Part shown: positions 45,849-57,148 of the stretch, one piece after another | How the letters are laid out: each line of letters begins with the position of its first letter | Position numbering within the stretch: position 1 is the first letter of the stretch | Origin: Pieris napi | Lineage: Eukaryota > Arthropoda > Insecta > Lepidoptera > Pieridae | Length of the DNA stretch: 64,000 bases | Assembly (NCBI RefSeq): GCF_905475465.1 | Contig: NC_062246.1 | Coordinates: 1,018,001 to 1,082,000, forward strand | Direction of reading: 5' to 3' | Translations under genes and position numbers: made by a program | The notes under the pieces: generated by a model | What the model saw: the letters and a program-made list of their open reading frames with translations, nothing else | Databases searched by the model: none | What the model was told of the DNA's origin: nothing

Positions 45849-48800
45849 CTATCGTATTCTTACGGAGAGTGCTGTTGCTGTGATAGCGAAAAGTGCGCAC
45901 AGAATACAACTTATAAGGGGTCCAAAGTCCCCCATGCCCCGTACGGCCGTACCCCACATGTAAGTTGTCGATAATATCAGCCCATGGGCCGTGCATCTGT
46001 AACAAAATACATCCTATATAGTTGAGCGTTCAACGGTTCCTTAACTTTAAAGATTTTTTCTAACTTCCATTAAAGAAGCATAAAGGTAATAAATTCCATC
46101 AAAATCGATCTAGCGATTTAGGTCACATAAAATAAACATACAATATACCAGACAATGAAACAAAAATTTTGCCATTATAAGAGTTATTTTGTAATACCCT
46201 CAATTTTGTAGCTACCCACAAAATGTTTTTAATTAAACTCACCTTAAATTAGCCGGATAAGAATCCACCACCTTAATACTGATGGTGAAGAAAATAACAG
46301 TAACGATCAGTCTGTAAGCCGCCTCGACTATGTATAGCGCTGTCTCTATCTGCGCAAAGTAGAGTGTCGGAGATAGCAACACTAACGCGCCGCATAGGAT
46401 CACTGTAAAATTTAATTAATAGGCCTTTAATCTCCTACTAATTTGAACAGTGATTTTAACACTTTTAGTAGGAAATATCGTCACAGTCGTTGAATAGTGA
46501 CGAATCTGACAAATAGTAAACTTTACAGGGCAGTTATTTCAAAATAATATAAGCATGTTTTTGTACTATTTTAATTCATATTCTTTAATTATGAAAATTG
46601 GCATACAAGCAAACAAAAGGGTTTGTTTTGAAACAAAATAAAAATAATAACATTAAATTACACAGTTTTCTAGAAAAATCACGTGTCTATCTTTACCGAC
46701 TGATTAATTTTTAATCAAAAACACATGAATTTGTTTTAATGTAGCCGTAATATTTAGTCAATGTAGTATCCAAATATGATAAAAAGTGTATTTTTTTTTT
46801 TCAAATCCGACATTGTTCTACGATCATGACGATATTTACAATTAAGTTAATCAATTATTTAAATGTCACAATAAAAGCCAAGTCAATGAATGAAATGGCG
46901 TAAGCTTTCATATTTCTTTAGTTTGAAATATCTTAATAGACGTTATTCTCTCAAGTATACAACGTAACGAATAAGCTGAACGGTATGTATTGTACTGAAT
47001 CTTTGTATTTCGGATTGTATATATCTTTTTATTTATAAAAAGAAAAGAATCATAGCTAAAACAATCATAGCATGTTTTAAAAAAATAATGTCTAGTAATT
47101 ACTAGTGTTGCTAGTTATAAAACAAAATATTAAAAAAATACGATTACAATTACTTATATTAAATATCGTACTAAATGAAAAAAAATGTGTGCGTGTACTA
47201 GGTGTAACACGTAAGAAGTGAAACTTCTTTATGACCTTATTTTTCGAAAAATGATCTACTGTATGCGACTTAACGAAATTGGTTAAATAAAGTTTAACAA
47301 AAGGCTTTTATTATCATAGACATGAATACAAATACAATTATTTCATTTTACATTATTACTACTAAGATTATTACAGAATTTCATTAATTGTAATAGAATT
47401 ATTAGTATCATTGTTATCGTTATTATATATTTTTGCTATTAATGGCTTCGAATCTCTTCGGATCAACCGTGGTAGGGACAAGAAAAAGATGGCGCGTAAC
47501 CGAAAAACGTGACGATTTGCTACAAAATTTCTCCCAAACGTCGATAAAAAATTCATTCTAACGCCGATAACGAAGTTTGACTTCAAAAAGCAACATGGCG
47601 CGTAACCGAAAAACGTGACGATTTGCTACAAAATTTCTCCCATACGTGGATAAAGAACTTTCATTCCAACGCCGATAAAGAAGTTTGACTTCAAAAAGCA
47701 ACATGGCGCGTAACGGAAAAATGTGACGCGTAACGAAAAAATTTTACACAAAATTTTTTTCCAACCCCGATAAAGAAGTTTCACTTCAATAAAACAAAAC
47801 CAAATCTAAATAAAGGTATGAATATTTATTTTATTTATATCGAGGCTATTCGACTTCTTGACACCAGGGGCATTTGAACTAGATAAGTGTTAGTGCACGT
47901 TAGTCTTAAGGGTTCGTTCAAGTATTACGTAACCAGATTTACTGCAATTTATCCCCCCCCCCCCCTCCTTCCTCTTTTCAGCAAAATTGAGCAAAGCTCT
48001 CAAAAATAATAGTACATAAACGTATTAATTTTTATTCTCGAAAATGCATTTCGTTTTCAAGCATAGACAATGTGTGGGTAATATGTGTAAAAGAGTATAT
48101 AATTACTGTTAACGTAATCACTAAAAAGAAAATCAAAGACCCCCCCCACCCGCAAAGTGCTTACGTAATACTTGAACGCCTCCAAAGTGCTTAACAGTCA
48201 GAGTAGATCGTAATTTTCCATATTGTCTCATTGAAGACACAAGGTATTAAAATATAGAAACGAAATAATATATATGTGTATTGGAATTAATTATTAATTA
48301 GCAATTCCTTACCAGGCGGTCTCAAAGCGTGCGGGGCCGCAACAGGCAGCGAGGCCAACAGAGCCGCGTACGCCCCGTACGTCTGCTCGGCCAGCGGACC
48401 GCTCAGCGTGGAGGTCAGGTCCGCGTGTCTGCTGCACCCGCCCTTCACCCCTCGCACTGTGCTGCCGGTCAGCGTGCAGTCGTCCAACTCCTTTCCTATC
48501 TCTATATCCGTGTCTATCATACTGAAAAGTGTCATTAAACATACTTAAATGATGGACATTGCTATTCGTACGACAAGGAACGGTTCTATGGCCTGAATGC
48601 ATTCGTTTCGATATATTCTTAACATGATAAGGAGGTAATTAGTATGCGAACAATTAGAGGTTAGAATAGTGTTTTCCAACCTATTTTGTGTCCCCCACCC
48701 CATGAAACATACATAATTTTTAATATTTACAACAAATATATTGAGAAACTTAAACGATTGGTTTTAGGAAGAAATTTCTTGGAAATTGTTAACGAAACAC

Positions 48801-51800
48801 AGTTTGTGGATTTTAAAACATAATGAAAAATCTGAAATTACAAATATTTAAATAGTACATTTTCGAAAAGCCCCCTTTTACAATCAAATTGCCCTAAAGG
48901 GCGCACGCCCCACATGGGACATACTGGGTTAGACTAATAAAGAAACTAATACTTAACCTTGAAATAGTTTAAAATACCCACAAACATTGACTAAAACATA
49001 TACAATACTTCGTAGGGGGGCGTATAGAGGGCGTAATAAAAAAGGTAAGTGAATAAAATGTGACGATGGGCCGAGTTAAAATATTATGGACTCAACAAAA
49101 CTTAAAAATAAAAACAATGTATTTCGAACACTATTGGAAGATCCAAGATAGTGAAAATGTTAAGTTTTGATACCCAATTTCGCAAGAATTTCCTCATACT
49201 AAAGTTGGCATTGCTATCGGAAGTTACAGACCGACCAATCAATAAGTGGTGATAATAATACAGTATAAAACTGTTTAATTAGGGGCTCATAGCCTAGCGG
49301 TCTTATTAAGTGGCAGCTAGGTGAGGGGTACCGGGGTACATGGAGGACACGGTCGAATTTCTAAAGACAAGCACGAATTATAAAAAATCCTATACTTGAC
49401 GCTGGCTAATGCACAAATCGTGCCAGAGCCATAAAAAAAGAAAAAAAAAACTGTTTAATTTCTTCCAGGGCGATATAATACGTGCAGACGGAGCGCGGTT
49501 TCTCAAATTATTTTTTTTTATAGAATAAGATATCTAATATATAAAATTCTCGTGTCACAGTTTTCGTTGCCATACTCCTCCGAAACGGCTTGACCGATTT
49601 TGATGAAATTTTTTGTGCTTATCCGGTATCTACGAGAATCGGCCAACATCTATTTTTCATCCCCCTAAATGTTAGGGGTTACCCCTAAATTTTTATTTTT
49701 ATTTTTTAGACAAAATTTTTAATTTCTATTTTTTTATGATACAGCATTAAAATACATACAACCCCTAATTTTCATCTCTCTACGATCAATCCCTATTTTT
49801 ATTATAAATGATATACATGGCAAAACGACGTTTGCCGGATCAGCTAGTATTATATAGTTTTCTATTTATCGTCTTTTGAAAAAATTTATGATTGAGCGTA
49901 AATGACTAAATGAAGAGATAAAATAAATTTATTTTATACGTTAAAACATCAATAAATGTTAAATTAATTTAAAAAAAGCAAAATGTCACTCCAAATATAA
50001 TCTTGTATTGTCTATGCTACTCTGTGGCATTACAATTATCATCTATATTAAAATAATGTAATACTCACGTTGAATTAACAAATAGGCACCCCTTGAAGCT
50101 GGTGTACGACGTCTTAATATTCGAAAAGGCCACATTCAGGAAGGTGTTATTGTAGAAGGTGACGTGCGACATGAGCATATCCCGAAACGTCACGTTACGA
50201 AACGTGACGTCATAAAAGTCTACGTTCTCCAACGTCTCGTTGTATTTCTCGTTCTCATACGTCACGTTCGTTACCCGACGCCTCGAAAGGAGGAAGGCCT
50301 CCGTTTCTATGCTCAGCACTGTCGATGGGACAGCCGCTGATAGGTAGAACTGTCAATTAAAAAAAATAAAGACATTGTCAAGAATAAAGAATATAATGTA
50401 TGGCTTATAGTCGACGAATTATGAACTGAGGGTCATTAAATCATATTTATCTGTCTGTCTCGCTCGCACTTACGGCTCTTATGGAGAGACGTAGTGATGT
50501 GCGTAAGAATTGTAGAGGTGCATATCGATAACTTAATAATATATTATAATAAATAATCTTTATTTCTTCTCTCACATATACATACAAGGATAGATACGAT
50601 CGATATGCTAAATTATGTTAAATTTAAGTTAGTTAAATAAAAAAAAAACAACAACCCTTACTCGTAACGACCAATCAGAAGTCAGAGTGCGTGGGCATTC
50701 CTACTGTCAGTGACTCAGTTTAAAATGCGTCGACTATAGTCATACATATAGAAAAGTGTGTACACTCACACAAAACCTACTGAACATATTTTAATAAAAG
50801 TTTGACCGACCTGAACTATATCTGATTGAATTTGAATTGCGCTATTATAATATTTTAATATTATTAATTGTCGCTAAATTTATGAACAAACATACATTTA
50901 GAGTGCTTGTGAGTCGAAATCATCTAACTAAAACTACTTATTACTAAGGTATTATGTAAGGTAGTATGTTTTTAAAAATAAATATGTCATTCCAAAAATA
51001 TTATTTTTTTCCTTTTTATAGTGTGTACTAAAAGTGTTTCTTTATTTCTTTCTTCCTGAAGGAAATAAAATAAATAAAGATAATTAAAAAATTAAATTCT
51101 CACTTACCGATATCGCCATAGAGAATAACAAAGTCCCGCCCAGAGACACTGTTGTACTCCTGTATGTGTTTGAGAATAATTGGAAAAATGTCTGCCAAAA
51201 CTGGAAAGAGAAAAAGATTATTACCTAAAAAATATATATCTAATATAAGAAAGATTTTTATGTTTGTAACGAATATGCAGACAAAAATTCACACTTAAAA
51301 TAATTTTTAATGTTTTTTTTTATTTGCAAGAATATGTTAGAAAAATATTATAGTACACACATAAAGGCGTGCAAATTTATCTGACATAGTAAAAAGGTAG
51401 AGTTTTACATATTACATTACCAAACATATCATAGTGAATTCTTACATTATTTTATCACTACATCATCACATTAATAAAATATATTTTTTACAATATAGTA
51501 TTATCTTTGATTGACATAACCTTTACACATTTAAAGAAAAAACTTTTTCGCCAAAACCCTCTATCTTTTAGTCAATACCAACTCCGGGGAAATAAATACA
51601 GATAATGCAACTTTCTCTGCAGCTGTGATACTTTTTGACATTCAACATCTTTTGTCTTCAGTCACCGTGACCACGCACGCTGTAAAGCACGCGAAACGTC
51701 GGATAAATTAAAAATTATGTTAAATAATTGTAAATTTATAATAATACATAACTTTCATCCGGTTAAAAAGTTTTTTCTTTAAATATTTTTTACAATAGTT

Positions 51801-54800
51801 ATTTTTATATTTATCAATGCGCTACAAATTTTTTTGGGACTGGGCCTCCGAATTCTGTATCTGTTTCATGATCATTTGTCAACTAATATGCCTATTGGCG
51901 AGGTGATCAGCCTCCTGTGCCTAACAGCCGCCTGGGTCGACTTTTGGGGTCTATGGCTAATGTTAAATGGGCTCATAGAAAGAAGGTTCGAACCAGGACT
52001 TTCTCTGTGTATATAACACTCGTACGTGAAGGAAAGAAAGAAACCGGCATCAATTATCAGCGACAGAATGCTGGTATACTTGCCTATTAAAAAAACAAAT
52101 GACCAGGAAAGATACAGAAATCTGAGGCACAGACTTCAAAGATTGAATACTTTTTTGCTACTTATTCAATTCTCACAATTTGATCATGAGTAGGTAATAA
52201 TAAAAATTTATTTCCATAAAAAAAATATCGATTCTGTAACTACCCACACTTTGTAAAAAATTAAAGTAGTTCCTCACCATTTTGACGCTATGCCTGACGT
52301 GATGCAGGGCGGGCGGACGTCTCTTCCCCGGAAGGGAGAGTTCACCCAAACGATAATCGCCATCGTTGCTCACGCTCACTTTGCGGCACACGCGGATTTG
52401 GTTGCCGCTGTGTATGCTCTGCATTTATTAAATACCCTCATTTTAATAATACCAAAATTCTACCCGCAAATAATAAATATAAATTATTTTGACGGAAAAG
52501 GGCGATCGTTTAATTTTAGTCTTATTAAATCATTTTTTTAAAATGTAACAGGAGGCAAACGGGATGAAAAACGCTCAGTTGTGGAACGACGGACGTCGAG
52601 GTGATACGGATGGTATTTTGTATTCTGCCTTGAGGTCTGATGATGTGGAAGAGCTTCTTAGAGGCTAACTTAGCCTTTCCTTCCAAATGACCGCGAAACT
52701 GAACGTCATTCGATATGTCAACACCCAGTATCCCGATGCTAGCTGAGGCTTTAAGTGTCTTGGAAAATATATAAATAATAAAAATTAAATTCTAAATAAA
52801 GAAACATGTCCGCAAAGCGTAAAAGTCAATTGATTGCCTGAAAGAAATAGCTTATCTTACTTTATGTAGTGTGTTTTGTTTGTCAATTTTTTATTAATTC
52901 TTTCATGTTATGTGTATTTTGATTTTTTTACAAAACCTTAAAAAAAAATTTTCACCTGGTACACCATCATAGCGTCAACTTCCCTCCCCACATCGAGGAG
53001 GTACCGGGGAGACTCCTGCGTCCAAATGAGGCTGATTAACGACGCAATGATTGGCAACACACAAAGGAGGAGGTACCTGAAAAAAAAGTTTGTGACGAAT
53101 TGTGGACAAACATACATACACTTAAGAAATTTACATGACGGCGCATTCCTAGCGCCATCTGTTAAAAATACTGGAATTATTGGAACGAGATTTGACTATT
53201 GTCAGTCTGGCGGAGCGTCGTGTCGATGGTCAGCGCGGCCATGTTGAATTTCGTTTAGTTTTCAAACGTCAACGGCGAGCGCACCACGTCTGCGACGAAT
53301 CGCTTTTGTTCCAAATAATCTTGTGTCTTTTTGTTACAAAACTAATTAAAAGTGATTGATTAAGTGATTCCCTAATTACTAGTGAATAGATTTTAGTGAA
53401 TTACTGTGAGGGAGATACTTTTTGTGATTCTTTTGTTGCTACCCACATTACAACTTATTGAAGACATGGCTTATTCTTATGATAAAGGGTATCCGCCCAT
53501 ATACACGTTTAATTCCTAAATAAAACAAAATACCTAAATATCCTACGGATACAGGTCAAATTGACCTTCTTTTTGGCATTACTACATACCTTAGTACGAC
53601 TTTCCAAGGTCACTTATGAGGTTTCAAAAACTAACACACACACAGTGCACGATCATAACAACAGCTACACTCTCAAATACATGCGCATACACACCCATTC
53701 ACTTATTTTGTACCACTAAATTTATTATTATTTTTATCTTTTTTTTAACTGTTTTAAACATGTACATGTTGTGTAGTTACATACAACACAGGGCCTCCCT
53801 AGTGTGGGGACTAGCGATAAATAAATTCTGTCACAACCATTTTGACATAAATAAAGTTTTTATTATTGAAGTGAAACTTCTTTATCGGGGTTGGAAAAAA
53901 ATTTAGTGTAACATTTTTTCGTTACGCGTCACGATTTTCGGTTACCGCCATGTTCCTTTTTGAAGTCAAACTTCTTTATCGGCGTTGGAAAAAAAATTAC
54001 CGTCACATTATTTATTATTTATTAATTATTATTTATTATTTATTATTTATTATTTATTATTTATTATTTATTATTTATTATTTATTATTTATTATTTATT
54101 ATTTATTATTTATTATTTATTATTTATTATTTATTATTTATTATTTATTATTTATTATTTATTATTTATTATTTATTATTTATTATTTATTATTTATTAT
54201 TTATTATTTATTATTTATTATTTATTATTTATTATTTATTATTTATTATTTATTATTTATTATTTATTATTTATTATTTATTATTTATTATTTATTATTT
54301 ATTATTTATTATTTATTATTTATTATTTATTATTTATTATTTATTATTTATTATTTATTATTCGACACTTAATATTTTAATGACAATTAAATTAATTAAA
54401 TTCCTAACATATCTTCCTTTTTCCGTCCCTCTAAGTATCGGAAATCTAAACTTTTAGATTTGTATAAATATGAACAACACTTCAAGATTAGTTTGCCACT
54501 GAAGTTTCACTTCTGACATGTGTACTTTGTACACACACACTTTTTTTTTATTTTGAAGTCGGTTAAACTCACCTATGCCAAGCGCTGAAATGCTCCTTAT
54601 TCTCTATCAAAGTCTCGGCCCCGGTCAAAGGTAAGATGGCCCGGGCGAGTCCAGCCGCCACCAGTATCCCCACCCCCATACAAATGGGGAACACGGCCAT
54701 CGGTATTGTTCGCTTTACCCGGGATATCATTTCCGACGTATACACATATCCCGTGGGAATGATACCGCCCGAACCGATGGCTGAACAAAATCTGAAATTT

Positions 54801-57148
54801 AACATATTTTTTAAAATAAATTAAAATGCTTTATACATACTAGAATACTTAATTTTATACTTCTTACGTCAAAAGATAAGTCAAAAAATTCTCTGAAATC
54901 CAGAGCGTTCACCCCGAAACTTAAAATGGCAAAAATATAAAAAAAAAACAGTGGCGCTACGTCTTTAGGTCTAGGCCTCAGATTTCTGAATCTGTTTCAT
55001 GAAATCTAATAGGCAAGTAGGTGATCAGCATCCAGTGCCTGACACACGCCGTCGAATGTTTGGGTCTTTAAGACATGTCGGTTTGCACACGATGTTTTCC
55101 TTCACCGTTCGAGCGAATGTTAAATGCGCACATAGAAAGTCCATTGGTGCACAGCCGAGGATCGACCCTACGACCTCAAAGAAGAGAGTCACACGTTGAA
55201 GCTATTAGGCCAACACTGCTCTAGCAAAAAAGCTAACACATAATACCTGGCCATCATAAATGTCCCATAAGTAGGCATGAAGGCAGCAATAGCAGCAAAA
55301 ACCGCATTAACAGCGAGCGCAGATAACAACGCCCTTCTTCGGCCGAGGCGTTCGCCCAACGCACCCCAACCGACAGCACCCAGCGATCCACCCATTATAC
55401 TAATCATCACTGAAATAGCAGTTTGTAGCAGATAGTATAATAGCAGTGATTTCTTGTAATTTACTTCTATTTAATGTTAATCAAAAGTATAACTGAGGGA
55501 ACATTTTGACATAAATTTACAGTGAATGACACAAATGCAAGACATACAGACATTTATTTAGGTAATGACTAAGGCAAAGGTAAAAATAACTTGGTCGCAT
55601 TTTGGTCGGAATTTTTACTAAATTTTAAAATGTTTAAAAGTAGTTATACTGACATAACTGCAATAGCTAGACTACTTTTTTGGTGGATATTGATATGTTC
55701 TTCAATATTGTTGAAATTTTTTTTGTTGCATCAATATTTATTGCAGCACATGCGATGAAAGATATTTTATAGGATTTTTTTTACACATTGGCCTATATTA
55801 ATCAGTGATAATGCATAATTTTTAAAATCGGTCCAGTACTTTTTGAGCCAATTCCTTACAAACACAGTAATCTTTTCTCTTTATAGTATTAGTACCTAAC
55901 TAATAATACTTTAATAATCACTGTGATAAAGTTTAAATTCACTGTTAAATAATTTGTTAGCAGTTGTGAACAAAATATCAATATATTGTTAAATAAAACT
56001 AATAACTTTGTATAAAGTGCTTAACAAATGTAAAAAAAAATTGTTTGTTTGTTTGTTTGTTAAAACTTTTAAAAAGTGAAAATTTTTAAAATAATTTAAT
56101 TTTTTTTAAAGTTGTTTAACTAATTTATAATAAACATGTAGAATTTATTGAAACTTACCTAACCAATTTTTCTCATGTGGCAACACACACAGCTCTATCT
56201 CAGCAGATGGCAATACAAATGGAATGGATGACATTTCTAAAGCTGACCCCACCACAGCCAATCCAACCGACAGGAACACTTTTCCTTGAGATAAACCGCA
56301 ACCGGCCTATAATATTCACAAATTTACGCTGTTGACTTATTGGGTAAGCCCGGTTCCCACAACAATAAACTGGAGATGTTTAATGCTCACATAGAAATAA
56401 GTCTATTGGACCACACCCATAGTTCGAACCTAGAACCTCAAGACACTAGGCCAACACTGGTATTATTTCAACTTTAACTCAATTTTTTTATATATCTGTG
56501 GGCTGACAATATTCCTTGACATGGATTGAAGGTAGTATAATGGTTTTCATGGTTACGCTTTACATTACCTCAATAGTTAAGGAACTAACTATATTTTTTA
56601 TTGCAATAATTAACCTCATCAAATCCTAGAGTCAATAATAAAAGAAATATGTTTAATTATTTACCTGTCTCAATGCATCTTCATGGAACTGCTCGAGTAC
56701 ACTTGAATCATTATAGTCCAAGAGCTCACCGCTGTCATTGACATCATTGTTGTCAGGCGGAGGTGGTATGTTATTTCTGATGCCAGGATCACCACCGCCT
56801 TCTGAAATTTTCAAAGTATGAATTTTAATAAAGAATACAATTATTTCAAACAGAATCAAGAAAAGGAAATAGCCTAATACTATATCCAAAAATACACCAT
56901 TTCTGTAAGATAGGATCCAAAATGGTTGCTTGTTGTACTTGCTAGTTGTTAGTATTTTTTTTAAGTAAAACAATTTCACTTAATTGTCAGTACTGGTCAT
57001 GAATTAAAACTATGTTACTATTAATTCACATACCTGTGAGTCTGTCCTCGGTATAGGACATGGTGTGAGCTATGGAGCCGAAGCTTCCCAGTTTCGAAGA
57101 ACTCTCAGAGTCAGAGCGAGCGCGGACAAGGCACGCATGCTCCTCCAT
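45849..57148 (-). CDS. SV2-like synaptic vesicle glycoprotein 2 family transporter, 644 aa, 13 coding exons
   Basis: Exons: 57148-57034, 56801-56665, 56306-56159, 55409-55247, 54791-54573, 53076-52956, 52418-52278, 51200-51108, 50349-50069, 48521-48313, 46402-46243 and 45996-45849 (stop TAG). Phases close on 644 codons. The acidic N-terminus of about 84 residues is cytoplasmic. Then come major-facilitator helices: FVLPSAEIELCVLP...WLG, GGSLGAVGWGALGERLGRRR (the loop 2-3 motif), GSGGIIPTGYVYTSEMI and WTQESPRYLLDVGR. A large lumenal loop (about 395-480) holds pentapeptide-like repeats (DVTFRNVTFRDM, HVTFYNNTFLNVAF) with N-glycosylation sites, the hallmark of SV2. C-terminal helices follow. SV2 proteins sit in secretory or synaptic vesicle membranes. 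An upstream acceptor TTGCAG near 57180 shows that a 5' non-coding exon exists. Twelve exon intervals are listed here, each checked for phase. Confidence 0.88.
46495..46835 (-). repeat. Dispersed repeat, inverted partner of 3060-3425
   Basis: See 3060-3425. Matches run from 'agtaaactttacagggcagt' to 'cgacattgttctacgatcat'. It lies in an intron of the SV2-like gene. Confidence 0.7.
47488..47795 (+). repeat. About 105-bp tandem repeat, nearly three units
   Basis: Units start at 'atggcgcgtaaccgaaaaac' near 47490, 47594 and 47703 and continue through 'gtgacgatttgctacaaaat' and 'acgccgataaagaagtttga'. The third unit is shortened. A related inverted unit lies at 53865-53998. Intronic in the SV2-like gene. 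Confidence 0.8.
47910..48183. mobile_element. MITE, family II, SV2-like gene intron
   Basis: Ends GGGTTCGTTCAAGTATTACG and CGTAATACTTGAACGCCTCC, with C-tracts inside and 'aatgcatttcgttttcaagc' in the body. Flanks TAA and AAA suggest a slightly mutated 3-bp duplication. Confidence 0.8.
49281..49450 (+). repeat. tRNA-derived SINE (family 2-like)
   Basis: Head 'ggggctcatagcctagcggt' (box A TAGCCTAGCGG), then 'acacggtcgaatttc' (box B GGTCGAATT), a body of about 90 bp and an A-rich tail at 49430-49450. Plus-oriented, inside an intron of the minus-strand SV2-like gene. Confidence 0.75.
49553..49854 (+). mobile_element. Helitron-like non-autonomous element
   Basis: Starts TCTAATATATAAAATTCTCG, contains 'ccgaaacggcttgaccgatt' and ends 'gccggatcagctag' before T. 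The start TC and end CTAG, without inverted ends, are what Helitrons show. Copies are at 62978-63273 and 25652-25990. Confidence 0.6.
50407..50737 (-). mobile_element. MITE with TATAGTCGACG ends, full copy
   Basis: Ends TATAGTCGACGAATTATGAA and 'aaaatgcgtcgactata' are inverted. It contains the same blocks as 40093-40336 in reverse. It lies in an intron of the SV2-like gene. Confidence 0.75.
51533..51710 (+). repeat. Two joined dispersed repeats
   Basis: 51533-51650 matches 11455-11580. Directly after it, 51655-51707 ('gtcttcagtcaccgtgacca' to 'gcacgcgaaacgtcgg') is the inverted copy of 38370-38440. Confidence 0.65.
51818..52010 (-). repeat. SINE family 1
   Basis: 'tgcgctaca', 'ttctgtatctgtttcatgat', 'gcgaggtgatcagcctcctg' and 'ggttcgaaccagg' show the same order as 54950-55222, though diverged. 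The ORF at 51834-52016 lies within it. Confidence 0.65.
52590..52765 (-). pseudogene. Non-LTR reverse transcriptase tail fragment
   Basis: On the minus strand it reads KASASIGILGVDISNDVQFR, then GHLEGKAKLASKKL, as in the C-terminal part of Jockey/CR1-type reverse transcriptases. It lies in an SV2-like intron. It is preceded by an acceptor-like CAAG, but no donor in phase exists, so it is not an exon. Confidence 0.7.
53865..53998 (-). repeat. Inverted relative of the 105-bp tandem repeat
   Basis: 'gaagtgaaacttctttatcg', 'tcgttacgcgtcacgatttt' and 'aagtcaaacttctttatcgg' are reverse complements of parts of 47488-47795. It ends exactly where the 7-bp microsatellite begins. Confidence 0.7.
54007..54362 (+). 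repeat. (TTATTTA)n microsatellite, about 350 bp
   Basis: About fifty nearly perfect tandem copies of a 7-bp unit. Translating it gives false Leu/Ile/Tyr-rich ORFs in two frames. Intronic in the SV2-like gene. Confidence 0.97.
54950..55222 (-). repeat. tRNA-derived SINE (family 1), most complete copy
   Basis: On the minus strand: AGTGTTGGCCTAATAGCTTC (box A-like), then GAGGTCGTAGGGTCGATCCT (box B-like), 'gtgcaccaatggactttc', a body with 'ccgacatgtcttaaagaccc' and 'atgctgatcacctacttgcc', and a 3' end 'tagcgccactg'. It lies in the intron between SV2-like exons 4 and 5. Partial copies: 2130-2236, 14988-15140, 24163-24385, 51818-52010, 56375-56466. Confidence 0.8.
56375..56466 (-). repeat. SINE family 1 head fragment
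   Basis: Minus strand CCAGTGTTGGCCTAGTGTCT (box A) and 'gaggttctaggttcgaacta' (box B). The body is cut off near 56375. Confidence 0.7.

Noticed and set aside
52550..52765. Possible extra exon of the SV2-like gene
   Set aside because: No phase-0 donor exists, the exons at 53076-52956 and 52418-52278 join directly to give a normal SV2 sequence (AMMVYQ|SIHSGN), and the peptide matches non-LTR reverse transcriptase tails.
53950..54380. Two long plus-strand ORFs rich in Tyr, Leu and Ile
   Set aside because: They are translations of the (TTATTTA)n microsatellite in two frames.
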